NCBI RefSeq assembly: GCF_003672135.1 | Contig: NC_039508.1 | Coordinates: 9,993,945 to 10,057,944, forward strand | Length of the DNA stretch: 64,000 nt | Source of the DNA: Ooceraea biroi | Taxonomy: Eukaryota > Arthropoda > Insecta > Hymenoptera > Formicidae | Direction of reading: 5' to 3' | Part shown: positions 36,601 to 45,000 of the stretch, piece after piece | Numbering within the stretch: the first letter of the stretch is position 1 | Layout: the number at the start of each line of letters is the position of its first letter | Translations under genes and position numbers: made by a program | Notes under the pieces: generated by a model | The model's database searches: none | Told to the model about the DNA's origin: nothing | The model's input: the letters and a program-made list of their open reading frames with translations, nothing else

Positions 36601-39554
36601 GTAGAAGATACTCGCGATTTGTAGTGCAACAGATGACGGACGGTTTCCAGACGCATTCTCACAATCAGATGCATCCTCAGATGTATCCGATGCATCGCGG
36701 TCACGTCGGATGCGAACAAGAGCACATGCAACGAGTTCGGAAGACGTTTACGAGACCATCGCAACCTGTTACGGTGAGGTGTCGTCACTGCAAAGTGCCA
36801 CAAATCGCTCGTTAAGCATCGTGATTACCGCTTTCCTTCGACAATGTACACACCGCCGCGTCTTGCGCAATAAATCTTTCCATCGTCGTGCGCCTGAAGA
36901 GGTGCTGAGTAACCTTGAAGAGAGGCGGCTTTTGTGCGCGCATATGCTCGCTGCATTTTCATCTATTCACGGTTTCGCGGCTTTCTCTGCAACCGGGGCC
37001 CGTTTAGTCTTTTCTTCGCGAACGCGGAAGGTGCCGACGGACCGCCTTAAGGAGTGCTGATTAATTTGCCGCAGCGTATGGCGCGCGATGACTTTGAAGA
37101 AACATATCGATCGTATCGTCATCGAGTTCGTAGCAGCGCGAGAAAGCTCGTTAACGAAACTTGAAATTTGATTTTATACGAAGATAACTCGATTCATTTT
37201 TATTCGCCCGCGCAAATGTTTGAAGGTGAAAGAAAATATTAAAAGTTGCAAGAGCAAAAGATTGAATTATGGAGCAGAGGATAAATAATTCGAGGAAACG
37301 TGAGAGAACTAGATGAAAGCGAGTTGGAAGTTAAGCTTGTTTAGGGGAAGAGTGGAAGAGATAATAAATTGCAAATAATGTCAAGTGTGAAGCTCTTGAG
37401 TAGCGCAGAAGTGAATAGTAAATTTCCAGCGGCGCGGAATTAATCTCGTCGATCTTTGAAAACAATGTGATTTGTTTAGAGCAAAAAAATTAAACAAAAA
37501 CTTGAAAAATTGTCAAATATTGTCAAATAAGTTTAGTTTTGCAATTAATTTTGCAATAAGTTTCACCGATTTCCACGTAGATTCCTCCATGTATGTGTGT
37601 CAAATTAAGATTGAAGATGCGCAGGTTAAATGGAACAGACACGACAGTTGTCGCGACAGTTGTTGCTTAGAACAGCTTTCTCTCTGATTAGAAACGAGTT
37701 TCCCGATTATTTTTTACGCAAACCTGGAATTTCGTAAATTAGGATCTGCGTACTGGTGGAATCGCGGTAGTATCGAAAGCTTAAGAAGGGAAACAGCGTT
37801 TTCACCCATGGTGATGGCACACCTTTCTCCTCGATACGTCGCTTTCTTCGGCTTCCTAATAATGACGAAAATTTATTGATCGTTAGACGATCGCGGGGAA
37901 AACTTTTACCGCGCACAACGTAATAATTGTATCCAAAAGTAGATTTGTCATTTAATGACTTGCACTCACGAGTGAATTTTGTTCTGACATATTTTTCGGT
38001 TTGTATGATTTTTCGACTTTTTCCATTACTCGTAACTTTTCGAGTCCTATCGCATCTTTCACCTGTTGTATATGTCGGGATTCGATATGGCTTCCACATG
38101 TTTCGCTGTCTACTTCGACAGATGAGATCAATACATGTCGGGAGTCAATGTCTGGCAATGCTCGTTCATATTCATCTTACCTTATCGATTCACCTGTCAA
38201 AGAGGAGGAGATATTTTAAGCTTCAACTCTCAATATTCCATTAGATTCTCTTCAGTTGCTTTGCGTATGAGACTTCCATGATAACTGTCTACTGCATGTT
38301 TTTCCATAATGATTTTCTCAATCGATTTTGTGTAGCGTAAATATGCGTTATAAAGGAAATTTACAACTTGCGATACTTTTCTTATAGAAATTTAAAAGAG
38401 GATTATATGTTCAGAAAAAATTATCAAATCTTTCTCCTATAATCGTTTTTTTTCAACGCAGAATATGAATTATTCAACTCCAGGAAAAATAAAAAATATG
38501 AGACGAAATATAACTGCGCTTCAAAGAACAGTTTCAAATTAATCGTATAAACCGTTTTTATTTCTTGACACAAATGATCATAAAGTGGTCATGACTAAAA
38601 ATATCTTTTGCGGAAAAAAGAAATAAGAAAATTGTTCTGACAAAAGAATGGAGAGAGAAGAGAGAAATCAAGCTAAGAGAAAAATTGAGGAGAACTTTTA
38701 AAGTAAATGGCTCTAAACGAAAGATTTAATTAGAGTCAATTTGATTCATCGGAAAATGTTATTTTCCGACGGAAATCGAAAAAGAACGTTCTTATTGGTC
38801 TGCAGAGAAAAGAATCGCGGAAGGAAAGCATCGTACTGCAGGAGTTCTGTGAGCGAACCTGGTTATGTTCGCTTATCGTCTTGCTGACTTCCGGAAGGGA
38901 TTCGGATCGACGGTGTGATATAGCAAACAATCGTCTTCCGAGAACGAACAGTCGGTGGCAACAAGTGGCACGGTTCGGAGTGAAGTAAATACAAGTAGTT
39001 CTTGGTTTTCTCATCCTGTGCGTGAGAACGTACTCTCTTCCGTTCCAGAATTGAAAGAAAATGGGAAAGGATATTTTTCATCGTATATATAAAATATTAC
39101 AAAGTGCAAACTATTTTGAGACATAATCTGCACCGAAAAAAAATGAATATATTTATCTAATAAAATAAATTAACCAAAGAAAATATATTTTTTACGATGG
39201 AAATACTAAACAGAATTCTGATAATGACGCAGTATGTCTGTGCAAGAAGAAGAAGAAATATATCGGACGGCTCAGATTTGGGAGAGTTACTCGCTCGGTT
39301 GCTACAATTCAACGTTATATATTCGTGAAGCGGAAACGCGAATCATTTTTTAATGCCAGATATGTCAAGCGAAGATTGTCGAGCTGGTACTCCGAGTTCT
39401 GGTAATATCGACGAGACCGGAAACACCAGTGGCAGAAGAATGTCGCACTTCAAAGAGTACAAATTCTTCCGTAGCTTCAGCGCGAAAGTGGAAAACTGGC
39501 CGATGCGCAAGGCGGAAGCGCTATGGCGGCGAATGCGCGAACGGAAAATTGCAG
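15514..39554 (+). CDS. Large multi-exon scaffold-like protein, 3' end not in window
   Basis: Nine coding exons join without a frame break: 15514(15492)-15621, 25155-26681, 26769-26943, 27063-27302, 27438-27686, 27922-28115, 31531-31573, 36633-36773 and 39360-39554. This gives 957 codons plus one base. The product is rich in Ser, Pro, Asp, Glu and Arg. It has a likely helix at residues 107-151, YDEP motifs with Tyr at 195 and 236, YDDV at 362, YETI at 885, and a basic-aromatic helix at about 922-957. No signal peptide is seen. No membrane segment is seen unless the 87-nt intron is retained. The YxxP motifs resemble Crk-type SH2 ligands, which suggests a phosphotyrosine-regulated adaptor; that is inference. 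I do not recognise the family. A klarsicht/nesprin-like protein or a long Rho regulator are guesses only. The last exon ends in phase 1, so at least one further exon is missing. Confidence 0.8.
15622..25154 (+). other. Long intron 2 (about 9.5 kb)
   Basis: It is bounded by GTGAGC at 15622 and the acceptor TTGCGTTCAG ending at 25154. I found no internal exon I can support. The open frames at 16299-16550, 17131-17397, 18448-18645, 22005-22205 and 22276-22629 have no convincing paired splice sites and no recognisable protein character. T/C-rich stretches (for example 22436-22484) and TTAATTAA-type AT-rich spacers are the only obvious texture. Enhancers or noncoding RNAs cannot be judged from sequence alone. 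Confidence 0.5.
25155..26681 (+). CDS. Exon 2, main coding block (509 codons)
   Basis: The acceptor AG is at 25153-25154 and the donor (TCC|GTAAGT) at 26681/26682; both ends are phase 0. This is by far the longest coherent frame in the window and has natural protein composition. It encodes residues 37-545. Visible parts are EEIGEIIGSAPTTP at the start, YPTQP at 59-63, and a basophilic-kinase-like RRQDSLP. A Leu/Ile/Glu/Lys helix spans about 107-151. Two near-identical LNSDYDEP motifs have Tyr at 195 and 236, and a related DPDYDDV has Tyr at 362. A basic stretch (SQKRRKAIRLQR) and SKSLDNR also occur. The rest looks disordered and rich in phosphorylatable Ser. No in-frame ATG occurs before MSQKRR around residue 335, so an upstream coding exon is required. 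Confidence 0.92.
26682..26768 (+). other. 87-nt intron 3, readable in frame (exitron-like)
   Basis: It starts GTAAGT and ends TTACTCACAG. The length is a multiple of three, and there is no stop in the host frame, so retention would insert 29 residues. The insert is unlike the rest of the protein: rich in Phe, Tyr, Leu and Ile, and poor in charge. The canonical splice signals and the abrupt change of composition argue that it is normally removed. Confidence 0.7.
26769..26943 (+). CDS. Exon 3 (175 nt, phase 0 to 1)
   Basis: The acceptor is TTACTCACAG and the donor (CAAG|GTAATT) is at 26943/26944. It encodes about 58 residues. They begin LPISLQSLLSRIRNG, go through a Cys-Cys-Pro patch, and end with SRSSSFTWVSDCDSPQ. 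MATQTSPAISR is a recognisable Ser/Thr-Pro segment. The frame equals that of the previous exon. Beyond the donor that frame soon reaches a TGA (about 26978), so the splice is needed for the protein to continue. Confidence 0.9.
27063..27302 (+). CDS. Exon 4 (240 nt, symmetric phase 1)
   Basis: The acceptor is GTCTTATCGCAG and the donor (CCAAAC|GTAAGC) is at 27302/27303. It encodes an acidic, Ser-rich 80-residue piece: ESQLDSQSLQDEST, a run of Ser before QDLLQSMDE, then SSGSLSPDTTDR and LESGIGTASPPR. Both ends are phase 1, so skipping would keep the frame. Probably disordered; no domain recognised. Confidence 0.9.
27438..27686 (+). CDS. Exon 5 (249 nt, symmetric phase 1)
   Basis: The acceptor is CTTTTACATAG and the donor (CTAT|GTGAGT) is at 27686/27687. 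It encodes 83 residues. A basic part (KETWERIRRRPSKLN) may act as a nuclear-localisation or membrane-binding patch. An acidic-Ser part (DAVDSSSGLDDSLPR) and a Pro-rich end (KAPRPTNLPL) follow. It is phase symmetric, so it could be a cassette exon. Confidence 0.9.
27870..27921 (+). promoter_or_regulatory. CT repeat, branch point and acceptor before exon 6
   Basis: A (CT)n run at 27870-27887 is followed by TCTAACT (27891-27897), a near-perfect branch-point match. It lies about 24-28 bases before the acceptor AG at 27920-27921. The CT run lies upstream of the branch point rather than between branch point and acceptor. It may therefore be a binding site for a pyrimidine-tract protein, not the core tract. 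Confidence 0.5.
27922..28115 (+). CDS. Exon 6 (194 nt, phase 1 to 0)
   Basis: The acceptor is CTACGAGACAG and the donor (GCCG|GTGAGT) is at 28115/28116. It encodes about 65 residues that are rich in Ser, Pro, Leu and Glu: LSTTASSSLSSGELLE, PPRAPSSPSAAS, LQLKPEPLAVEMGGK, then LLENNDAENTNGKVP. It ends in phase 0, which fits the phase-0 start of the 43-nt microexon. Probably disordered. Confidence 0.88.
28116..31530 (+). other. Intron 7 (about 3.4 kb)
   Basis: It runs from GTGAGT at 28116 to CTCTGTTTCAG at 31530. No exon is supported inside. Open frames at 28408-28683, 29158-29487, 29987-30316 and 30767-31063 lack phase-compatible splice pairs. A short inverted repeat (AGCAAGG/CCTTGCT, 30443-30459) is the only local structure noted. 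Confidence 0.55.
31531..31573 (+). CDS. Exon 7, 43-nt microexon
   Basis: The acceptor AAATTCTCTGTTTCAG is strong and the donor TCAG|GTAAGT is near consensus. In phase 0 it reads SLQQPRSQSERQLS plus one base, matching the phase-0 end of exon 6 and the phase-1 start of exon 8. The Gln/Ser/Arg composition fits the neighbouring protein. Its length is not a multiple of three, so skipping would change the frame of everything downstream (see findings). It is too short for statistics alone; the two strong splice sites and matching phases are the support. Confidence 0.72.
33559..33595. repeat. Tandem duplication of a 17-base unit
   Basis: GTGGATGATTTGATTGG occurs twice, separated by AC. It sits just upstream of a GC-rich island inside a long intron. 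This looks like a small replication-slippage duplication. Confidence 0.8.
33600..33870. promoter_or_regulatory. GC-rich, CpG-dense island with CCG/GTC triplets
   Basis: The stretch is much richer in G+C than its surroundings and holds GCCGCCGCCGCCGTCGCCGT-like triplet runs near 33643-33672. Frames through it encode poly-Arg or Ala/Val strings, a by-product of the triplets. It could be an internal CpG-rich promoter or an unannotated UTR exon. No clear splice donor or TATA box accompanies it. Confidence 0.3.
36633..36773 (+). CDS. Exon 8 (141 nt, symmetric phase 1)
   Basis: The acceptor is GTAGTGCAACAG and the donor (TACG|GTGAGG) is at 36773/36774. In phase 1 it encodes 47 residues: DDGRFPDAFSQSDASSDVSD, a basic stretch (RSRRMRTRAH) and SSEDVYETIATCY. 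The acidic-Ser, basic, then acidic-Tyr layout matches the rest of the protein. Y885 in VYETI is a plausible Src-family or SH2 site. A second frame (phase 0) is also open across the whole exon and starts with ATG at 36633. It encodes a His/Met/Gln-rich string. The phase-1 frame is preferred for phase continuity and composition. Confidence 0.72.
36774..39359 (+). other. Intron 9 (about 2.6 kb)
   Basis: It runs from GTGAGG at 36774 to TTTTTTAATGCCAG at 39359. No further exon is supported. The frame at 37927-38244 and its antisense partner at 37707-38099 have no splice support. Confidence 0.5.
39360..39554 (+). CDS. Exon 9 (195 nt, symmetric phase 1), last supported exon
   Basis: The acceptor is TTTTTTAATGCCAG and the donor (GCAG|GTAGGC) is at 39554/39555. 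It encodes residues 893-957: SSEDCRAGTPSSGNIDETGN, then RRMSHF (a PKA-type RRxS site). A striking basic-aromatic segment follows (FKEYKFFRSF, KVENWPMRKAEALWRRMRER), probably an amphipathic helix that binds membrane or a partner. An ATG at 39353 straddles the acceptor in the same frame, so it could start translation in a transcript that begins nearby. If the donor is not used, the frame adds about 27 mainly hydrophobic residues and stops at 39632-39634, which would be an alternative end. The phase-1 exit implies more exons downstream. Confidence 0.78.
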
Positions 39555-40239
39555 GTAGGCGTTCTGTTGTTTTATCATTTAAATGTGTAGTTTCCTATTA
39601 TATTTACTGCATATATAATAAGCTGCATTTCTAAGTAATTGTTATGTAAAGACTGTTTGCGTGATACCTTACACCGTCGATGTACATTTCATCCTTATTC
39701 TCTCATGCGGTAGCAACATACGCAGCCTGATACGATTGACGCAAGAATAATTTAATAACAAATTAAATATCAAAAGATGGACAAGCAAATTCACCGTTAT
39801 GACAGACATGAAAATACATTACTTCGTCGCATGTGATAATTAATTTTCGCGAATTATCAGCTATAATAGATGCGCATCGGCGCAATAGTGACACCCGCGT
39901 CGGCAACCGTAATAAAACTCGTTCCCACATGTCAGATGATAATGATACGATGGCGCGAAATCTATTAGAGCCGGATTCGCGCTTCGTTCCAGACAATCAT
40001 TCATTTATATCCGCCGTCTATCACGGCTATGTAATGTTCGTGAAATTGCATAAACTAGACATTTCTGTTTTTGGACTTCCGGCTCTCTGGATGTATTTTC
40101 CAATGACATGGAAAATTTTGCATAGACATTTCATTTCCGTTTTTCAACGTTTGCGTTATTCATCGTACTTGTGCGACGCATGCATCTTTAATTGGAGTTA
40201 GTGCAGCTGTTTCGTGATAAATACGTGGTATTAATTCCT

Positions 40240-40293
40240 GAATTGACGTATCGAATTGACGTATCCGAATTGACGTATCGAATCGAATCGAAC
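40240..40293. repeat. Three copies of GAATTGACGTATC plus GAATC tail
   Basis: The 13-mer occurs at 40240-40252, 40253-40265 and 40267-40279, and is followed by GAATCGAATCGAAC. Each unit contains TGACGT, the half site of CREB/ATF-type bZIP factors. It lies about 0.7 kb into the intron after exon 9. Confidence 0.8.
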
Positions 40294-42050
40294 GTTATCT
40301 CGTTCGCCATAATTTTACAGCCATCAAAAATATTTTGAACGCGATCTGATTGTCAGATGCCACCTGCTTCAAAGCAATTCAGCATCATTCCGGTAGCTCG
40401 TAAAGCCGGCTCATGTTTTCTTTGCGATTTCCAAGAACGATCGAATGGAAATTTTGTTCGCTACTGAAACAACAGTCGGTGAAAAGCAACATCTCGAATG
40501 ACCGGTTGAAGCGCACCCATACGCGAAGAGATGTCTTTACGCGTCGTAAAACTAGCGTTAAACGGCATGACGCATGTCACGACAGCATCATGCTTTGAAA
40601 ATATATACTATAGCATACAAGAGAATTTATACATATACAGCAAGTAAAATCTCTATTTATCATGTTGTTCAAGAAAGTTGATTAAAATTAATGACTATAA
40701 AATGCATACCACGATTGTATGCAAAGTATTCTTATTTTTTTATAGGGATTTTTCGTTCGGTTTTTTCTGCGAGAATAATTAAATCAATTCAAACCGAACA
40801 AGATTTCAGTCCGATGGGATTGCGTAACATATCGGATTTAATTATTCTTTGACAATGGCTGACTGGTTTCCGCGATAGGAGCCGTTTCAACAAAAGCTTC
40901 AGCTGGTTTTCGTTTAATTGAAAACTATCGGCTGACTGCTCTGTACCGCTCCGTGTATGACACGTTCTTACGTCAATCAGATTAATGAATGAGAAAAAAA
41001 TCGCGTACGTTGTTCCACTGACGATCCCGTAGCCATTTATTTCGGCGATTGATCGTAAGTGCGATGAGTGAAGGATAATCATTACAATTAGTTCCGGACA
41101 AACAAAGTGACGTGTTAATGATAAAAAGTTCTCTATTGAGTTGTTCTCTCGATCGCCAGCAAAGATTTCGTTGCAGCGACCAGTGAAAGGCTAAGTATTT
41201 TGCAAGCAATTATCACGCTCGATAAATCGTGGATTTCAATCGACCCAGAAAGTATCGCGAGGCTGCGATAATTGAGGGTTGTCGTGATGAAAAGTGTGCT
41301 TCCTCGAAACAATAGAACTGTTTCGTAATGCAACATCGTTCAGTACAAACCACCAGAAAGGACCACCAGAGCCGTGGAATATAATATATATAGCGTACTG
41401 CCGTTATTAAAAAATTTCGAACTTCATTAAAAAATTAGTTAACGGTGAAAACATCACATTAAAAAAAAACAACCTGAATATTTATGCATGTAATGAATAA
41501 AATTGCTAAATTCAACGTAACAGTCTTGAATGATTCGAGACAGCGTACTAATAAATTTGCTGAATATTAATGAACACCAGTGTCTGTATAAATAATATTT
41601 TTTATTTGTTTCCATCACATGTTGCATGTTCGTGTGTTATGTAACTGCTCAATTTCATATGTGCGGCGTGCACTAAAGTTTGGGTTTTACACTTCACCTG
41701 TAGCTTCTCTTCGGCATCCTAAAATATCCCGCGGGAACGAGAACCAGCCAGCGTCTTTCCTTGTGTGGAAATATACCGTGCGGCTTGTTGAAGCTGCCTT
41801 TCGGCGAAATCGTAGCCATTCCAAGTTTTACTTCCACGGAGAATCAAAAGGATTACCTCGTAGAATACAGCTAAAGCGACAGAAATGCTTGGCAGCTGAA
41901 ACTACCGTGTACTAATCCCTGCACGACTCGTACCTGCTCGACTAAAATACAATTGTTATCCTGTGTTCCTTTTGCCTGGCCACAAAAGCGAGGAAGCAAT
42001 CTCCGCCAATAAAATAAATTCGTCTCTTCAATTCCAACTGCCATTTAGGG

Positions 42051-42055
<5 letters not shown>

Positions 42056-42083
<28 letters not shown>
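42056..42083. repeat. (AG)14 microsatellite
   Basis: A pure AG dinucleotide run in a long intron. In insects such GA tracts can be GAGA-factor sites, but this one may simply be a microsatellite. Confidence 0.9.
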
Positions 42084-42084
<1 letters not shown>

Positions 42085-45000
42085 AATCAGAGGAGATTAA
42101 ACGAAATAAGTTTCCAAAATAATTTCTATAAATATCTTCTATAAAAAGCCTGTATCTCCCTTTTCTCTCGCATTTTTCTGCGATACTACGAATTTCAAAT
42201 GTTGACGTCTACGAAAATAAAGTTGAAATGTGTTTCATTTGTTTTCATTTTAAAATGAATTCTCGGTCCGTCGGATTAATGCGGAATTTCTGCAGCATAC
42301 GCGAGTGCAATCTGCGTCGCATCGCTATTGTACAAAAGTTATTAATGACGTTTCGCGAAACAGTACTTTGGCTGGAGCTTCAATACAAGCCGTACCTGCT
42401 TCTCTATTTCAATAAACACTGACGATAAACTTTCTGTTTGACGTACATGTACTCTACAAGTACTGTTTAATACCGTTATAACTGTGATTGTTACTGGGAT
42501 AATTATTTTATCAGAATACATTAAGTTCGAGTCATGTATTTTTATCGTGCTGCACAACTCGAGTAATTTACATAAAGGCAACTGGAAACGAAAGTCAGAC
42601 CAAAAATTCTAAACTTTCACGGAAAATTAAATTAATGGAGAATGTTGTGAAACGTGCAGCGTACATTTTAACATAGGATTTCTGCACAGCTTGCCTCGCC
42701 CTGATAGACGATAAAAGTACAATGGCGAGCAGTCGTTCAACCCGACCGACGCAGACCGACAGTCTCGTCCAGCTGCGTAATTCGCGGATTCGGCGTAAAA
42801 CGCATACGGTACGTCGTCGGTGCAATGCGCGCGTCAGGATTTATTTGTGGAGACCCGCGGGCTTATAATAGATCACAATATAAACGCGCGGCACACGGCG
42901 ATTGCGTTGGTCCCGTCGAGTCAGCTTGTTTGTCTTGCGAGAAACGTGCCTTTGGTCACCACTAAGTAGTCCTTGGTTATAAGCTGCCACCCTCACCCCC
43001 TGTGCACAGTTTATTTTCGACGATCGCTTTGCGAGTACATGGGAAACATCATAATGCCAACGGTGGCACCAATGACAGGCTTGATCAAAATCGCTCGTAA
43101 TTTTCGATCGCGGTCGGGGTCTTTCAGAGTATCTCTTACGAGAATACATAAAACTCTACGGCATTTTCAGCCAATCAAAGGATATTAAAGTTTATGATGA
43201 ATCGTATCATTGTACAATGTCAGTCGATATTAAATTGCTTAAAAGTCACTTGAACGATGCTGCACTGAATGTTTGATCACAGGCACACACGAGAAGGAGG
43301 GCTTTCTCGATTTCACCATAGGGTAATTATCGCGCGGCGTCTCTTTAATATCTTCTAAGCCGTAAAGTCGTTGACAAAAGAACAAGCGCGCGCGAAACTC
43401 TCTGGGGTATCGGGACGATCGAGACAAATTGCAGTTTAGAAAGTTCAAATGCGTATTCTTCGCGGAACGAAGGTGCGTTTGCACCTGAGAATGCTCCGTC
43501 CTTCCAGTAAAGGCCAAGACAATGGGTGAAACAGGATATTTCGACTGTGTTCGTGGGAATGCAGTTGTATCGCGCGAAAAGTCATTTCATTCGGTGCGGT
43601 TATACGCGTATACACGTTCCATGTACTTTTTATTAGTCACAATTTTCCTTAGAACAAGGAAGAAACTTTGTTAAAATTTTGTTGAATAAATTGTTCTTTG
43701 TGTGAGCTGTGCAATGTCTATCGTAACATGAGCGTGATTTTACGGTACAGCGGGTGGTTAACGTTATTACACAATGCGAGAAATATAAGCGATATCGAGA
43801 CAATTAAAAGCATGCCGCGTGTTTCACGCTGAATAATCCACGTCTTCCAATGCGTGAAGAAAGTGAGACGAAAGATTAATTCACGATCAGATAACGATGG
43901 ATTAGTAATTTACCGATGTTGTTGGATACCATGGTACAGATTTATTTGCTGCGAATGTTGTCCGACACGGTGACACTAAAAATAATATCGTCTGTGATAT
44001 AATAGTGTGTTCTGCCCGATACAGCGGAACTGCCACATTAAAGTTTTGCAACTTGCTCTCGTTGACCTATCCGAGTAATATAATTATCTGAAAGGCGCTC
44101 TCCTTCTTGTCAAAAATGTCAAAAGAACGCGTAGGAAGGAACGCCGTGCTAAGACAAAACGAACAACTCGAAGACGAGAAGCGTAGGTATAAAAGCGAGG
44201 GCGACAAACGAAGAGAAGCATGATTCGATGCTGGTATCGCGGGGGATATCTATCCTGTGCCCTCGTATAATTTCTCGCGCCGACAGGACTTGTAATTCCC
44301 CTGAAAATGACGCGGAGTTCGCTTTCTATGTGGCGCCCAGTGTTCATACGCGGGCGTTCATGCAAATTGTCGGATTTATTATGGCGCGAGACGGGTATGC
44401 ATATGAGGATCCGAGTTTCGCGGATGGGTATACACACACCCCGTTGATTGCGCTGCCATCCACACGTACACGGAGTCTTCGACATCTCTCTCTTTCCTTT
44501 CCTCTTCTTTACCGCCACCTCCGCCGACTTTTGAATTTCACGCCATTGTCGTGGCGGTATCGGCAAATCGCATCTCTCGCAAAAACTGCAGCATCCCGAT
44601 CGAAAGTATCAGGAACATGATGAGGATATCGGTTTATTAATATTCCGGGATAATGTAGCGTAATGGTGAGATAATGCGCGGTAATTGGCTCGAAGGTAGG
44701 TGCCTATAGAAACCAAGTCCGTCAGATAATGACGAGATAACAGGCATATTTGGAAGCGTAACAGAATGCTAGAATGCTTTAATCTCCCCGCCCAAAGTAA
44801 CATTTACCAAGAAGATAACATTCGAAAATCGCTGCGTAAGAGCAAAATTACAAAGTCCATGAAATTATGATGAGATACGATCACAATAAGACTGTGTATT
44901 TGGCAATATCTTTGTATCTTGTAATCGACAGTTTAACATCACATCTAAATAATCATTTTCAAACTACGTCCAGAGGACGGCATTTCGAGTTTAAACTTTA

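Larger units (their letters stand above)
31574..36632 (+). other. Intron 8 (about 5 kb)
   Basis: It runs from GTAAGT at 31574 to TAGTGCAACAG at 36632. It contains a GC-rich island at about 33600-33870 and a 17-base tandem duplication at about 33559-33595, described separately. No exon is supported. AT-rich DNA dominates elsewhere. Confidence 0.5.

Noticed and set aside
44084..44566. 160-codon open frame on - strand
   Set aside because: The composition is Arg/Cys/Thr-rich with no recognisable domain. It overlaps a similar chance frame on the + strand and has no splice or start context.
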